NCBI GenBank assembly: GCA_031263945.1
Contig: JAISEW010000185.1
Coordinates: 1 to 7,140 of the forward strand
DNA: 7,140 bases
From: Gracilibacteraceae bacterium
GTDB taxonomy: Bacteria > Bacillota > Desulfitobacteriia > Desulfitobacteriales > Syntrophobotulaceae
Direction of reading: 5' to 3'
Below, piece by piece: positions 1 to 6,437 of the stretch. Made by a program: the position numbers and the translations under genes. The notes under the pieces are model-generated. The model was not told where the DNA came from, searched no databases, and was given only the letters and a program-made list of their open reading frames with translations. Position 1 is the first letter of the stretch, and each line of letters begins with the position of its first letter.

Positions 1-1172
1 GGCGGCGTATCATGCAGTTTTTGCGCTCCCTGCGGTTTGAGCAGAAAACTGTCGGCGAGGTAAACTGTTCCGGTGGCGGAGACGAGATCCGTGTTTACAG
101 CCAGACACATATCTTTGGCCAGCGGCAGGGTCTCGCCGCTTTGAAGGCTGGGGCGCTCGACATGGTCATAACCCTGGCCGTGAGCGAATAAGCCCGTCTC
201 TTTTTGCCAGCCCTCAGCCGCTAAATAATCATTGTACCGCGCGTAAACAGCAGCGGGACTCATCCCGATCTCCAGCAGGCCGGTCAATTTTTCCTGCGCT
301 TTCTGGGTCGCGGTCAGGCCGGCCATGAGCGCCTCAGACGGCTCCCGCCCGACGGAGAACATCCGGCCCAAAGTCGAGAACAAACCCCCCGGCCCGCTGG
401 ATTGCAGCTTGACATACAGCGTGTCGCCGGCGGCCAGTTCGCGGTTTTGGTAAAAACTGGGCAAAAGATCGAACTTCTCCCCGCGCGGCGCGCTGCCGAT
501 GGTCACGATCATTTCCTCCCCGCCCCAATCCGTGAGCAGCCGCATGACTTGGGCGCGGATCTCATACTCGCGCGCGCCGGGCAGAGCGAAAGCGCCGAGG
601 TAGCCCATCGCCTTATCCTGCACGGCCGCGGATCTCCGCAAAAAATCTATTTCGACCTGACTTTTCACTGCCCGCAGTTCGTCAAAATATGAGGAAACAT
701 CCACGATTTCCGCTGCCGGCAAATGGGCGGCGATATATTCGTAATAGTTCCACTGCATCATTTGCAGCCCGGCGACGCCGATCCGCTTGGCGCTGTTTTC
801 CTTAGCCCATTGCACAAAAAGACGGCCTTCCCAGTCGTTGGTGAAGTTAAAAACGGAAAAATACGGGGCCGCGGCCCAGGGCTGGCCGATCCGCAGCAAA
901 TGCGGCGGCGGGTAAAGATCCAGCGGCGGCCCGCTGCAGGCGATGTAGCGCACTTCGCCGCCCCGGGGCAGAAAGGACGATTGGGGATAGTTGTTTTCCG
1001 CCGTGGTGTCCGTCATCCAGCGGTTGCAGCCCCCCATGTACTGGGTGAGGTTTTGCGCGAGCAGGCAATCTATATTTTCCCGCGCCAGCACGGCTTGCAG
1101 CGCGCGCGCGCGCCGCTCCAGCTCTTCGATGGGCACGGGTGATTTCAAACGTTCGTGAAACACTGGGGACAT
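1..1172 (-). CDS. M24 peptidase-fold protein, diverged paralogue (partial at window edge; likely pseudoenzyme or metal-free enzyme)
   Basis: An uninterrupted frame of 390 codons starts at ATG 1172 and leaves the window before a stop. By comparison with the paralogue at 4111-5295 only about ten residues are missing. The start is fixed by AAGGAGG (1186-1180) with a 7-nt spacer. The protein has the two-part aminopeptidase P/creatinase build: an N-terminal domain (about 1-165, containing ELERRARALQ and DCLLAQNL) and a pita-bread domain (about 170-390). The active-site His signature HGQGYDHVERP is present (His331). The M24 metal positions are not: where the family has acidic residues, this protein has Gln257 (KLQSSGPGG), Thr267 (STLGRM) and Asn360 (LAVNTD). 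Only Asp374 could remain. It follows dctM by 41 bp and is probably the last seen gene of the operon. The family fold is seen. Loss of metal-dependent hydrolysis is inferred; it may partner the upstream paralogue or catalyse a metal-free, creatinase-like reaction. Confidence 0.88.
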   Translation of the reverse strand, partial: MSPVFHERLKSPVPIEELERRARALQAVLARENIDCLLAQNLTQYMGGCNRWMTDTTAENNYPQSSFLPRGGEVRYIACSGPPLDLYPPPHLLRIGQPWAAAPYFSVFNFTNDWEGRLFVQWAKENSAKRIGVAGLQMMQWNYYEYIAAHLPAAEIVDVSSYFDELRAVKSQVEIDFLRRSAAVQDKAMGYLGAFALPGAREYEIRAQVMRLLTDWGGEEMIVTIGSAPRGEKFDLLPSFYQNRELAAGDTLYVKLQSSGPGGLFSTLGRMFSVGREPSEALMAGLTATQKAQEKLTGLLEIGMSPAAVYARYNDYLAAEGWQKETGLFAHGQGYDHVERPSLQSGETLPLAKDMCLAVNTDLVSATGTVYLADSFLLKPQGAQKLHDTP

Positions 1173-1213
1173 AATGGCTCCTCCTTAGCAGGACTGGTCT
1201 CCCAATCAATCAA

Positions 1214-2485
1214 TTAATTGGCCAGAAATTGCGGTAAAAACAAAGTTATTTCCGGTATATACGTGACCAGAAGCAGAATACCGATCAGCACGATCAAAAA
1301 AGGGACGACCCTTTTGGAAACATCTTCCACACGACATTTGGCCACCATAGCGCCGGTATAGAGACAAACTCCCAGCGGCGGCGTCAGATTGCCGATGGAC
1401 AGGTTGAGAATGACCATCAGGCCAAAATGCACGGGATTCAGGTTCAGCGCTGCCACAAAGGGGATCAGAATAGGGGTGATGATGATCAGCAGCGCGCCGG
1501 TTTCCATGAAACAGCCCGCGATCAGCAAAATCCCGTTGATCATCAGCAGCAGAATAATGGGATTATCCGAAACCGTGTTCATGGCCGTGAATATCTTCAG
1601 CGGGATTTGCTCCGAGGCCATCAGCCAGCCAAACACCGCGGCGTTAGCCATGATGAACATGATTTTCGCCGAAGTGACGGCGCCTTTTAAGAAAATTTCG
1701 TAAAGATCTTTGATTTTGATTTCTTTATAGACAAAAATGGAAACGATGACGCCGTATATCACGGCTACCACCGCCGCTTCCGTCGGGGTAAAAAAACCGC
1801 CCATGATGCCGCCGATCATGATCACCGGCGTTCCCAGCGCCCACAGCGCCTCCGCCGTGGCCTTCAGCATTTCCCGCCCGCTTTTCCGGGGCGAGCCGGC
1901 ATAGCCGTATCTTTTGGCGTTGATATAACAAACCGCCGACATACCGATGGCCATGAGCACGCCGACGGGAATGCCGGCCATGAACAGCTGCGACAGAGAA
2001 GTGCCGGTGATGGAGGAATAGAGTACCATGGAAAGGCTCGGCGGGATGATGACTCCCATCACCCCGCCCGCGGCGGCAATCGTGGCGGAATACGCGGGAT
2101 CGTAGCCTCTTTTTTTCATCTCCGGCACCATTATCCCGCCCACCGCCGCCGTCGTCGCCACGTTGGAACCGGAAATGGCCGCGAAAAACATGCAGGTGGT
2201 GATCGTCACGATGCTCAGGCCGCCTGTGATAAAGCCCAGGAAAGAATCCGCCATTTTCATCAGCCGGCTGGCCAGCCCGCCGACCTCCATCACCGCTCCG
2301 GCCACGATAAAGCAGGGAATGGCCACCAGCACGATGGAGTCGATCCCCGTGAACATCCGCTGTACGAGGATGATGATATTTATATCGTGCGCCAAGATGT
2401 ACACCAGGCTGGAAAGCCCGATGGAAGCCGCGATGGGGACGCCGAACATCATAAAGCCCAATAAGGTCAAAAACAGTAACGCCAT
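1214..2485 (-). CDS. dctM: TRAP transporter large permease (DctM)
   Basis: This 423-residue protein is the usual length for the large membrane subunit of tripartite ATP-independent periplasmic (TRAP) transporters, which carries the ion-coupled translocation path. Family signatures appear in order: IPCFIVAGAVMEVGG (56-70), FFAAISGSNVATTAAVGG (100-117), GVIIPPS (144-150), FTPTEAA (232-238) and IGNLTPPLG (364-372). The protein is hydrophobic throughout, with about a dozen likely membrane segments. ATG 2485 is preceded by GGAGG with a 6-nt spacer. That ribosome site lies inside the last codons of dctQ, and only 2 nt separate the dctQ stop from this start, so the two are probably translationally coupled. 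Sequence does not give the substrate; TRAP systems mostly carry carboxylates or other organic acids. Identification of the family is secure, and the symbol is used in the generic sense. Confidence 0.97.
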   Translation of the reverse strand: MALLFLTLLGFMMFGVPIAASIGLSSLVYILAHDINIIILVQRMFTGIDSIVLVAIPCFIVAGAVMEVGGLASRLMKMADSFLGFITGGLSIVTITTCMFFAAISGSNVATTAAVGGIMVPEMKKRGYDPAYSATIAAAGGVMGVIIPPSLSMVLYSSITGTSLSQLFMAGIPVGVLMAIGMSAVCYINAKRYGYAGSPRKSGREMLKATAEALWALGTPVIMIGGIMGGFFTPTEAAVVAVIYGVIVSIFVYKEIKIKDLYEIFLKGAVTSAKIMFIMANAAVFGWLMASEQIPLKIFTAMNTVSDNPIILLLMINGILLIAGCFMETGALLIIITPILIPFVAALNLNPVHFGLMVILNLSIGNLTPPLGVCLYTGAMVAKCRVEDVSKRVVPFLIVLIGILLLVTYIPEITLFLPQFLAN

Positions 2486-2487
2486 TG

Positions 2488-2991
2488 TCAGCCTCCGTTT
2501 GGCGCGCTAAGACCCGCCAGCGCCGCAACTTTATTGATGAAATTCACACCCAGATGAAAAACGATGATCGCTTCGCAAAACGGGATCGCCCCATAGATCC
2601 AGGCCACGCTGATTGGGAGCGAGTCGGATTTCTGGGGCAAAACCAGCTGCACCGCCTGTATGCCGGCAAAGACCGCGTAGCAGGCTAAAAAAGCGAAACA
2701 CAGGTACAGCAAACATTCAAAGATTTGATTGGCTTTTCCGGTCAGTTTGTCCGCGATAAAAGTCAGGGAAATATGCTCGCTTTCCTTGGCCGCGATGGCG
2801 GCGCCTAAAAATGTGCCCCAGATGAGCATATACCTGGCTACGCCGTCGACCCAGGTGAAAGTGCTGCCGATAAACACCCGCCGCAAAATCTGGATAAACA
2901 TGGCAGCCACTAATATGGTTATGGACAGCACCAGCAATATTTGGCATAGTCTGTTGAGGCGCTCGCTGACTTTATTGAGTATTTTGAGCAC
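2488..2991 (-). CDS. dctQ: TRAP transporter small permease (DctQ)
   Basis: This 167-residue protein has four likely membrane segments (about 16-36, 51-68, 91-113 and 129-150), the standard build of the TRAP small subunit, which pairs with DctM in the membrane. The family signature around TM2 is clear: WVDGVARYMLIWGTFLGA (47-64), followed by AAKESEHI (67-74). A longer reading would start at TTG 2997, but GGGGAGGA (3005-2998) would then touch the start codon. GTG 2991 has a 7-nt spacer from GGAGG and is the better start. The ATG at 2993 is out of frame. The gene sits 61 bp after dctP and 2 nt before dctM. The last residues, Asn-Gly-Gly, are encoded by bases that also form the ribosome site for dctM. 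Confidence 0.94.
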   Translation of the reverse strand: MLKILNKVSERLNRLCQILLVLSITILVAAMFIQILRRVFIGSTFTWVDGVARYMLIWGTFLGAAIAAKESEHISLTFIADKLTGKANQIFECLLYLCFAFLACYAVFAGIQAVQLVLPQKSDSLPISVAWIYGAIPFCEAIIVFHLGVNFINKVAALAGLSAPNGG

Positions 2992-2997
2992 ATCCAA

Positions 2998-3005
2998 TCC
3001 TCCCC
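2998..3005 (-). promoter_or_regulatory. Ribosome binding site deciding the dctQ start
   Basis: GGGGAGGA on the minus strand directly abuts the in-frame TTG at 2997 but is ideally spaced (7 nt after GGAGG) for the in-frame GTG at 2991. It supports a GTG start and makes the longest reading of dctQ two codons too long. Confidence 0.7.
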
Positions 3006-3052
3006 GTTTTTTTCCGGCAACCGCAACGGAATTAATCAGTACTTCCTTAGTC

Positions 3053-4084
3053 CTAGTAGTCCGCGAGCGCCATTATCGCTTCCATGATCTCCCCGCCGTT
3101 TTGAGCGGCAAACGCTTCCCGCACCGGCGCCGTCGCCGCGGCGAAATCGGCGGTGTCCAATTCGTTTACCGCCATCCCGTGCGAGACGATCTCATCCAGC
3201 AGGACTTTTTCATCTTCCCGCACGCCCTGCACATCCGTCGTACATACTTCCTTGGCCGCTTCCATCAGAATATTCAGATATTCCTCCGGCAGCTCGCCGA
3301 GCAATTTGTCGCTCCCAACCAAAGCCGACATATAGGCGCAATGGCTGGTCAGAGAATAATATTTTTGATACTCCCAGATATTGTTGGAATAGTTGACGAG
3401 GTTAGGGTTTTCCTGGCCGGAAATAGTGCCCTGCTGCAGCGAAGTCGGCACTTCGGCCCAGGCCATCGGCACGGGCGACGCGCCCAGCGCCGAAAAAGTG
3501 TCGATAAAAACATCGCTTTGCATCACTCTGATTTTCAGGCCCCGCAGATCGGCAAGAGTCACAATGGGATGAACGCTGTTGGTGATCTGGCGGAAACCGC
3601 CGGGGTAAAAGGATAAATTGCGGAGACCGATTTCCTGCATCTTATCGTCCAGCTGCCGCGCCGGTTCCGAGTCCATAAATTTTTGCAAATGATCCCAATC
3701 CCTAAATACATACGGCAGGTCCAGAACTCCCAGCGCCGGAGAGAATCCGCTCAGCGGCGCGGTCGTGATGAAGGCCAGCTCCACTGTGCCCGCCTGCATG
3801 CCCTCGATCAGGTCGCGGTCATAACCCAAAGAGCCGCCTATATAGATCTCGATCAGCACTTTGCCGTTGGTTTTTTCTTCCACGATCCGCTTGATCTCCA
3901 GACAGGTCGGCTGCCAGGGATGGTTTTCCTGGGCCTGATGGGCCAGTTTGAGCGTATACACTTTATCCGGGTCCGCCGCGCCGACCGTTCCGCTGCCGGC
4001 GCCGGCGCCCGCGCCCGCACCGCCGCAGCCCGCCGCCAGCGCCGTTAAAATCAATATTACCGATATGGCGATTGCCTTTTTCAT
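3053..4084 (-). CDS. dctP: TRAP transporter solute-binding lipoprotein (DctP)
   Basis: This 343-residue protein is the substrate-binding subunit that delivers ligand to DctQM. It begins with a lipoprotein signal peptide: MKKAIA, a hydrophobic stretch, then LAAGC with lipidated Cys20. A Gly/Ala-rich linker follows (about 21-35). Family marks include GGSLGYDRDLIEGMQAG (83-99), DLRGLKIRVMQS (179-190) with Arg186 at the conserved carboxylate-binding position, and the PMAWAEVPTSLQQG and GQENP block (206-227). These favour a carboxylate-bearing ligand. ATG 4084 is chosen because it starts the signal peptide and follows a GGGGG stretch by about 10 nt. An in-frame TTG at 4117 would add 11 residues before the signal peptide and overlap the upstream stop. 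It lies 26 nt after the M24 gene and 61 nt before dctQ, within the same operon. The membrane anchor fits a Gram-positive-type envelope but does not prove it. Confidence 0.95.
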   Translation of the reverse strand: MKKAIAISVILILTALAAGCGGAGAGAGAGSGTVGAADPDKVYTLKLAHQAQENHPWQPTCLEIKRIVEEKTNGKVLIEIYIGGSLGYDRDLIEGMQAGTVELAFITTAPLSGFSPALGVLDLPYVFRDWDHLQKFMDSEPARQLDDKMQEIGLRNLSFYPGGFRQITNSVHPIVTLADLRGLKIRVMQSDVFIDTFSALGASPVPMAWAEVPTSLQQGTISGQENPNLVNYSNNIWEYQKYYSLTSHCAYMSALVGSDKLLGELPEEYLNILMEAAKEVCTTDVQGVREDEKVLLDEIVSHGMAVNELDTADFAAATAPVREAFAAQNGGEIMEAIMALADY

Positions 4085-4110
4085 CAGGTTTTTTCCCCCT
4101 TTCGCCGGAA

Positions 4111-5295
4111 TCAACAATCGATCAGCAAAACTTCCTGCGGCGTCTTGTGCAAAAGTTCACAGCCGCTTTCCGTGACCAGATAATTATCACAGGCGAAGGC
4201 GTAGGCCTTATCATTAAAGGCGATCGGATGCACGGCCACCACCATGCCGGCTTGCAGAAGCATGGTTTCCTCATGACGGAAAGCCGGGCGCTCCACGAGA
4301 TCGTAACCTTGCCCGTGCGCGAACAGCCTGTTTTCCGGCAAATACCCCTGACTCACCATAAAAGCGTTGTTAGCCTCCAGCACCTGAGCCGGGATCACGC
4401 CGGGTTTCAGGAGAGCGGCGGCCCGGCGCTGCGCTGTGAACGCCGTCTCGTAAGCGGCGACCAGTTCCCGGCTCGGTTCCCCCAAACACCAAGTCCGGCC
4501 GATTTCGCCATAATAGCCTCCCGGCCCGTTCACTTCGATCATGATGAAAAACTGATCCCCTTTGTCCACGCGGCGGTTGTGGTAAAAAGGCGGGAAATGC
4601 CCCGTACGCGCCCCCATTTTTTCCGCGCCCAGCATGATCAGCTGTTCTTCGCTTCCTAATTCTTCCAGGATCTTTATCACTTCACCGCGGATCTGATACT
4701 CATACTTGCCGGGGATCACGATGCTTGGCAGGGCCGCGCAGACGACGTCCTGCATATTCACGCATTTGCGGACGTAAATCAGTTCATCCTCGCTTTTTAC
4801 CGCCTTGATCCCGTCGACCATATCCGTGGCGTCCACAAATTCCACCTGTGGCAGATGGTCTTTCAGATACTGATAAAAATAAGCGGAAAAATGACCCAGC
4901 CCGATCCAGCCCACTTTTTTGTCGCCGCGCGCCTTGATGATCTTGCAGATTTCCTCCGCGTCAAACGGGTCGGTATAATTCAATGACCTAAAATACGGTA
5001 AGCTTTTGCGCGTTTTTACTCCCCGCACGGCCCATTCCGGCGGCGCCGGCGGCAGCGGATCTCCGCCGCTGGTGATGATGGTCATTTCCTCATCGGCGGG
5101 AAAATAGACGGACATGATATACTGGTTCTCACCGGGGATGTCGGTCAGATAACGCACGTATCCGCCCAGCCACTGATTCCCGTCCTGCGCGATCAGCGCG
5201 TCGATCCCCTCTTGCGCCATGCCGGCGCGGATGGCTTGCCAGCGGCGTTCCAACTCCTTTTGCGGGATCGGAAAACGGATCCTTTCATGTGTCAT
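4111..5295 (-). CDS. M24 family (creatinase/aminopeptidase P fold) hydrolase, non-canonical metal site
   Basis: This 394-residue cytoplasmic protein has the two-domain form of prolidase, aminopeptidase P and creatinase. The N-terminal domain covers about 1-165 (ELERRWQAIRAGMAQEG, 14-30) and the pita-bread catalytic domain about 170-390. The active-site motif FAHGQGYDLVERP holds His327. In standard M24 peptidases the ligands are Asp, Asp, His, Glu, Glu. Here the matching places read Glu254 (IMIEVNGPGG), Glu264 (YGEIGRTW), His327, His356 (VAVHPIAF in place of the Glu-Pro motif) and Cys369/Asp370. Metal binding is therefore uncertain. ATG 5295 has AGGAGG with a 7-nt spacer; a TTG-started extension of 19 residues is less likely. 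It is the first gene of the TRAP operon. Non-peptidase M24 members (creatinase, DMSP lyase DddP, ectoine hydrolase DoeA/EutD) show that an Xaa-Pro peptidase label would be unsafe. The substrate is unknown and presumably imported by the adjacent transporter. Confidence 0.92.
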   Translation of the reverse strand: MTHERIRFPIPQKELERRWQAIRAGMAQEGIDALIAQDGNQWLGGYVRYLTDIPGENQYIMSVYFPADEEMTIITSGGDPLPPAPPEWAVRGVKTRKSLPYFRSLNYTDPFDAEEICKIIKARGDKKVGWIGLGHFSAYFYQYLKDHLPQVEFVDATDMVDGIKAVKSEDELIYVRKCVNMQDVVCAALPSIVIPGKYEYQIRGEVIKILEELGSEEQLIMLGAEKMGARTGHFPPFYHNRRVDKGDQFFIMIEVNGPGGYYGEIGRTWCLGEPSRELVAAYETAFTAQRRAAALLKPGVIPAQVLEANNAFMVSQGYLPENRLFAHGQGYDLVERPAFRHEETMLLQAGMVVAVHPIAFNDKAYAFACDNYLVTESGCELLHKTPQEVLLIDC

Positions 5296-5361
5296 GTCAA
5301 TTCCTCCTCGTATCGTAGAGTAGAATGGAACTCCCCGCGCGGAAAAACTCAAAAGGCCTCT

Positions 5362-5396
5362 AAAAAAATTATACGGATAAGCGGGATCCCGTTCTG
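5362..5396 (-). promoter_or_regulatory. Predicted operon promoter (perfect -10, weak -35)
   Basis: On the minus strand a perfect TATAAT (5373-5368) lies about 70 nt upstream of the M24 start at 5295. Seventeen nt further upstream the -35 place reads CAGAAC, which matches TTGACA poorly. The predicted first transcribed base is near 5361, giving an untranslated leader of about 66 nt. A good -10 without a -35 is typical of an activator-dependent promoter. This is a prediction from sequence only. Confidence 0.55.
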
Positions 5397-5410
5397 TCCC
5401 AAATGAGACA
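5395..5410. promoter_or_regulatory. Candidate Crp/Fnr-family operator (16-bp dyad at about -41.5)
   Basis: TGTCCCAAATGAGACA is an imperfect 16-bp dyad in which 6 of 8 base pairs are symmetrical, with outer arms TGTC and GACA. Its centre (5402.5) lies 41.5 bp upstream of the start predicted from the TATAAT, exactly where class II Crp/Fnr activators sit, and it covers the place of the missing -35. TGTC outer arms resemble those reported for CooA-type sites more than the TTGAT arms of Fnr. The divided neighbour gene at 5493-6140 encodes a suitable regulator. Binding is inferred. Confidence 0.45.
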
Positions 5411-5453
5411 AAAATAAATGAAATTTTCCGAACATTTCGCCTTGCGCGGGTTT

Positions 5454-5481
5454 AGGGACTGTTTGGAAATAAACAGTCCCT
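5454..5481. repeat. Perfect 11-bp inverted repeat after the regulator gene
   Basis: AGGGACTGTTT and AAACAGTCCCT are exact inverted copies separated by a 6-nt loop (GGAAAT). The repeat begins 12 nt beyond the regulator's stop codon, so it probably forms an RNA hairpin that ends or attenuates that transcript and separates it from the TRAP operon promoter. In the minus-strand transcript the stem is followed by AAACCC rather than a U-tract, so it is not a textbook intrinsic terminator. A protein-binding role is also possible. Confidence 0.5.
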
Positions 5482-5492
5482 TATCTTAGCAC

Positions 5493-6140
5493 TCACTCGT
5501 ACAGAGCTTTCAGCCCGTCCCGCGCCAAAATTTCTATCCGGCCGCGGCTCTTGCGGATCAGCTTTTTTTCTTCAAACAGGATCAGCGCTTCCGTGATTTT
5601 GGTGCGGCTGACCCCCAGAAAACTGGCGAGGATCTCGTGAGTGACCTGAATATTTTCGTCGTCCGGATGATGGTAATAAAATCCATATGAACGAAAATTG
5701 ACCAACAGCCGGGCTAATTTTTGCGTGGTGTTCAGGATGAGGCTTTCCGTTTGCAGTTCCAGCCCCCGGATGATTTTCGTGTAATTTTGCAGTAATAACA
5801 GCATGAAATTAGGATGCGACTCGATGAAAGTTCTGGCCACGTCCCGTTGGATCATCACGGCTTCCACAGCAGTCATCGCCCGCGGCGAACAAATGCTGGC
5901 GCCGCCGTCAATGACAGCCGTTTCGCCGATGATCGCCGGCCCCTCGACGATGGACATCGTTTTTTCCGCGCCGCTCGCGAAAGAGAAACTGTTGCGGATC
6001 CGTCCCTTGACCAGGCAAATCAGGCCGATATCGCTTTCGCCCTGTAAGTATAGAAATTCTCCGGCGCAAAAGGATCTTTTCTCGCCTAAAGCGCGGACGC
6101 TGTTCCATTCCGCCGTAAACAGACCATTAGCCATTTGCAT
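5493..6140 (-). CDS. Crp/Fnr-family transcriptional regulator
   Basis: This 215-residue protein has an N-terminal cyclic-nucleotide-binding-like beta-roll (about 20-110), a long dimerisation helix (about 112-150) and a C-terminal winged helix-turn-helix (about 165-207, VTHEILASFLGVSRTKITEA). The effector pocket keeps GET (72-74), but the Arg-Ser pair that holds cAMP phosphate in CRP is not apparent, and there is no Fnr-type cysteine cluster (cysteines only at 25, 42 and 84). It therefore probably senses another small molecule, as CprK-type members do. The recognition helix SRTKITEAL lacks the Glu and Arg of the SRETVGR helix of CRP, so its DNA site should differ. ATG 6140 follows AGAGG with a 6-nt spacer. 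It lies upstream of the TRAP operon in the same direction, and the dyad at 5395-5410 makes that operon the likely target. Its effector may be the transported substrate, which is inference. Confidence 0.93.
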   Translation of the reverse strand: MQMANGLFTAEWNSVRALGEKRSFCAGEFLYLQGESDIGLICLVKGRIRNSFSFASGAEKTMSIVEGPAIIGETAVIDGGASICSPRAMTAVEAVMIQRDVARTFIESHPNFMLLLLQNYTKIIRGLELQTESLILNTTQKLARLLVNFRSYGFYYHHPDDENIQVTHEILASFLGVSRTKITEALILFEEKKLIRKSRGRIEILARDGLKALYE

Positions 6141-6193
6141 AACGATCCTCTTTCAGTATCAATAGACAGCATTATCGTAAAATCAATATCTAT

Positions 6194-6222
6194 AGTATAT
6201 CAAGGAAGGAACATTATATCAA
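6194..6222 (-). promoter_or_regulatory. Predicted promoter of the Crp/Fnr-family regulator
   Basis: On the minus strand TTGATA (6222-6217) and TATACT (6199-6194) are separated by exactly 17 nt, a good housekeeping-type promoter. Transcription would start near 6187, giving a leader of about 46 nt before ATG 6140. The surrounding AT-rich stretch carries four plus-strand ATCAA words (6158, 6182, 6199, 6218), half-site-like words that never pair with a TTGAT to form an Fnr-type palindrome. Confidence 0.6.
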
Positions 6223-6277
6223 TAGTCTATTTATATCCAGATAAAATATTAGTAGTATTTGTTACAGTCTCACCATT

Positions 6278-6396
6278 CGTCATTGCGAGGAACGAAGTGA
6301 CGAAGCAATCCAGTACTCGCGATACTTCGGCGTGTTTCCCGCCTGCGGCATAAACGCGGGTCTGGATTGCTTTGCTTCGCTTCGCTCGCAATGACG
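6278..6396. repeat. REPIN-like inverted pair (CGTC...CCAG type), about 119 bp
   Basis: Two inverted arms of about 36 and 35 nt (6278-6313 and 6362-6396) enclose a 48-nt centre. Each arm, read outward to inward, opens with CGTCATTGCGAG and closes with AGCAATCCAG, and each can fold on itself through ATTGC/GCAAT. The arms differ slightly in the middle (GAACGAAGTGACGA against CGAAGCGAAGCAA). The centre has a small CCCGC/GCGGG stem. Similar CATTGCGAGG...GCAATCC repeats occur in many bacterial genomes, from general memory. No transposase is encoded here, so if mobile it depends on a partner elsewhere. It fills most of the 343-bp space between the divergently transcribed regulator genes. Confidence 0.8.
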
Positions 6397-6437
6397 GCGG
6401 GGGGCTTCTTTGAGTAGTAACAATATTTGGATAAAAC

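Noticed and set aside
723..1142. Plus-strand open frame of 139 codons inside the first M24 gene
   Set aside because: It is antisense to a well-supported M24-fold frame, and its composition follows from high-GC third-position bias.
2729..3616. Plus-strand open frame of 295 codons across dctQ and dctP
   Set aside because: It overlaps two clear TRAP genes on the opposite strand, covers their gap, and shows no recognisable domain.
3697..3715. A 19-nt word (AATCCCTAAATA...TACGG) nearly repeated at 6819-6837, just after the XRE stop
   Set aside because: Seventeen of 19 bases match, but one copy lies within dctP codons, there is no shared context, and chance or codon use explains it well enough.
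4085..4117. Longer dctP reading from TTG 4117
   Set aside because: It places 11 residues before a standard lipoprotein signal peptide and overlaps the preceding stop; ATG 4084 fits better.
4072..4659. Plus-strand open frame of 195 codons opposite the M24 gene
   Set aside because: It is a shadow of the M24 coding frame with no ribosome site or family resemblance.
6278..6396. CRISPR array or insertion sequence
   Set aside because: There are only two inverted arms, no regular direct repeats with spacers, and no transposase frame.
6259..6422. TTGTTAC and GTAACAA flanking the 6278-6396 repeat as possible longer element ends
   Set aside because: The 7-nt words lie at unequal distances from the arms (12 and 19 nt), so they do not extend the inverted repeat convincingly.
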